A DNA stretch of 64,000 nucleotides from Capitella teleta (Eukaryota > Annelida > Polychaeta > Capitellidae): contig KB302535.1 in the NCBI GenBank assembly GCA_000328365.1, positions 98,352 through 162,351 of the forward strand, read 5' to 3'. The notes beneath the pieces were generated by a model. It was not told where the DNA came from, did no database searches, and saw nothing but the letters and a program-made list of their open reading frames with translations. Positions 63,043 through 64,000 of this stretch are shown in pieces (within the stretch, counting starts at the first letter, position 1; every line of letters begins with the position of its first letter). The translations under genes and the position numbers were made by a program.

Positions 63043-64000
63043 TCACATCCAGGGCCCAAAAGCACCACCGTGTTCCTCGGGATTGGACCTCGGATCATCA
63101 TCAGGGAAGACACAAGGCACAGCAGTGGCGTTATATGCTAGTAGCTTATCCAGCATCATTGTGAGAACGCCAGGGAGCGCAACAGACAAATCGGTCGTCT
63201 CACAAGGATCCTCATGGACGTTGAACAACCAGACGTTCTTAGATCTTGGATCTGGATCCGGAATGGTTTTCTTGTGATATTCAGGAGGAGGTACCCAGCT
63301 TCCGGTGAACGGATCTCCGGTGATGATCTTGAAATCACCAACTCGGAGAGCGGATCGGACTCTCACATCGTACGTGTGGTTCAGCTTGGAGCCTCTTGGG
63401 GGATACAGAGGGTCGATATTATGAAGGAGTTCTTTGCGGGGGCTGTCTTCACGCTCAGCGATAGATTTCCAGATATCATGGCCATCAAGTCCGCTAATAG
63501 AAGACGTATTCGCTCCAGCAAGATTCAGCAGAGTGGGGAACCAATCAGAGACGTGCATCAGTCCGTTGACAGGGTAACCAAATGACTTCAAAAGAGGGCT
63601 GTTGACAAATCCAACGCCTCGCATGCCTCCCTCCCATAACGAATGCTTCCAACCACGCAACGGCCAATTATTTCCGCTATTTTCGTTTACGTCTCCTCCG
63701 TTGTCTGTTGTAAATACAACAACGGTGTTATCCCACAGACCCGTGTCTTTAAAAGCAGCTGTGATGTTGCCCACGGCTTCATCCATGCAGGTCACCATTC
63801 CAGCCAACAGTCGCCTCTTAGGGTCATCGATATCATACGGCTTCAGGTACTCATTAGGAACTTGGTTTGGTGCGTGCACCGCTTGGAACGCAACGTAGAG
63901 AAAAAGTGGCTGATCCGGTTGGTGCACCGCATGCTTCCTCACAACATCCTCAGCCTTCTCGGCAAACAACTGGGTTGAATACTTCCCGGTTTGATTCCAG
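63043..64000 (-). CDS. Arylsulfatase B-like sulfatase, C-terminal part, continues beyond the window
   Basis: One continuous exon, open to the window edge, encodes about 318 residues. Typical blocks are PLFLYVAFQAVHAPNQVPNE, LLAGMVTCMDEAVGNITAAF, VVVFTTDNGGD (Asp/Asn of the calcium site), NNWPLRGWKHSLWEGGMRGV, LMHVSDWFPTLLNLAG and LLHNIDPLYPP, ending CVFPDDDP and GPWM. This is the ARSB/ARSI/ARSJ branch; ARSB removes sulfate from N-acetylgalactosamine-4-sulfate in lysosomes. The catalytic cysteine motif lies upstream, outside the window. NHTYD and NATAV are likely glycosylation sites. The long single exon contrasts with the intron-rich neighbours. Confidence 0.93.
   Translation of the reverse strand, partial: WNQTGKYSTQLFAEKAEDVVRKHAVHQPDQPLFLYVAFQAVHAPNQVPNEYLKPYDIDDPKRRLLAGMVTCMDEAVGNITAAFKDTGLWDNTVVVFTTDNGGDVNENSGNNWPLRGWKHSLWEGGMRGVGFVNSPLLKSFGYPVNGLMHVSDWFPTLLNLAGANTSSISGLDGHDIWKSIAEREDSPRKELLHNIDPLYPPRGSKLNHTYDVRVRSALRVGDFKIITGDPFTGSWVPPPEYHKKTIPDPDPRSKNVWLFNVHEDPCETTDLSVALPGVLTMMLDKLLAYNATAVPCVFPDDDPRSNPEEHGGAFGPWM

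Noticed and set aside
63083-63978. Plus-strand ORFs opposite the arylsulfatase
   Set aside because: Shadows of a strongly conserved minus-strand coding sequence.

Overview
The window looks like nuclear DNA of an invertebrate animal. It is AT-rich and carries spliced genes with very short introns, mostly 44-75 bp. The gene families are animal ones: NRF-6-like acyltransferase, universal stress protein, YIPF4, EXO1, MED6, LRR1, a MacroD-type macrodomain protein, a TMEM160-like protein, BRF1 and an arylsulfatase. Short introns plus a universal stress protein would suit a sponge or another early-branching or marine invertebrate lineage, but the sequence alone does not fix the taxon. Three 50-base N runs (19445-19494, 34907-34956, 56348-56397) show it is a scaffold.

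Layout. 357-3960 (+): complete 15-exon NRF-6-like acyltransferase, preceded by three 35-bp tandem repeats. 4.2-9.5 kb: mobile DNA (a mariner-like MITE, a LINE ORF1 remnant, a transposon-like ORF fragment, a broken Ty3/Gypsy fragment with a tRNA-derived SINE inside it, a second SINE). 9.5-10.8 kb (+): 5'-truncated second NRF-6 copy. 11526-18525 (+): universal stress protein gene with unusually large introns. 19987-21545 (-): YIPF4. 23080-25905 (+): EXO1. 27129-28378 (-): MED6. 30.4-36.7 kb: tandem and inverted repeats, including a foldback-like element with 181-bp repeat arms around a spliced ORF, and a 2.4-kb element with inverted ends. 37800-39239 (-): LRR1. 39910-40257: complete SINE with a 15-bp target duplication. 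41.4-44 kb: hairpin repeats and palindromes. 45007-47261 (-): macrodomain hydrolase with a long repetitive acidic/lysine tail. 47.3-55.9 kb: gene-poor, with MITEs, a 5'-truncated LINE with a 31-bp target duplication, and simple repeats. 55930-57077: palindromic element with 180-bp repeats. 57269-58425 (+): TMEM160-like gene. 59629-62086 (-): BRF1 C-terminal part. 63043-64000 (-): arylsulfatase B-like C-terminal part, continuing off the window.

The host genes are mostly unrelated housekeeping functions: replication and repair (EXO1, LRR1), transcription (MED6, BRF1), Golgi (YIPF4), mitochondria (TMEM160-like), ADP-ribose removal (macrodomain) and lysosomal sulfatase. There is no operon logic. 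Exon boundaries were read by eye from GT/AG signals and frame continuity; seven reconstructed reading frames (NRF-6, USP, YIPF4, EXO1, LRR1, macrodomain, TMEM160-like) are full length and divisible by three.

No convincing new biochemical system was seen. The most unusual items are the foldback-like elements built from about 180-bp tandem repeats (one with its own spliced gene), an NRF-6 homologue lacking the acyltransferase histidine, the absent 5' half of BRF1 upstream of which an arylsulfatase sits, and the macrodomain tail.
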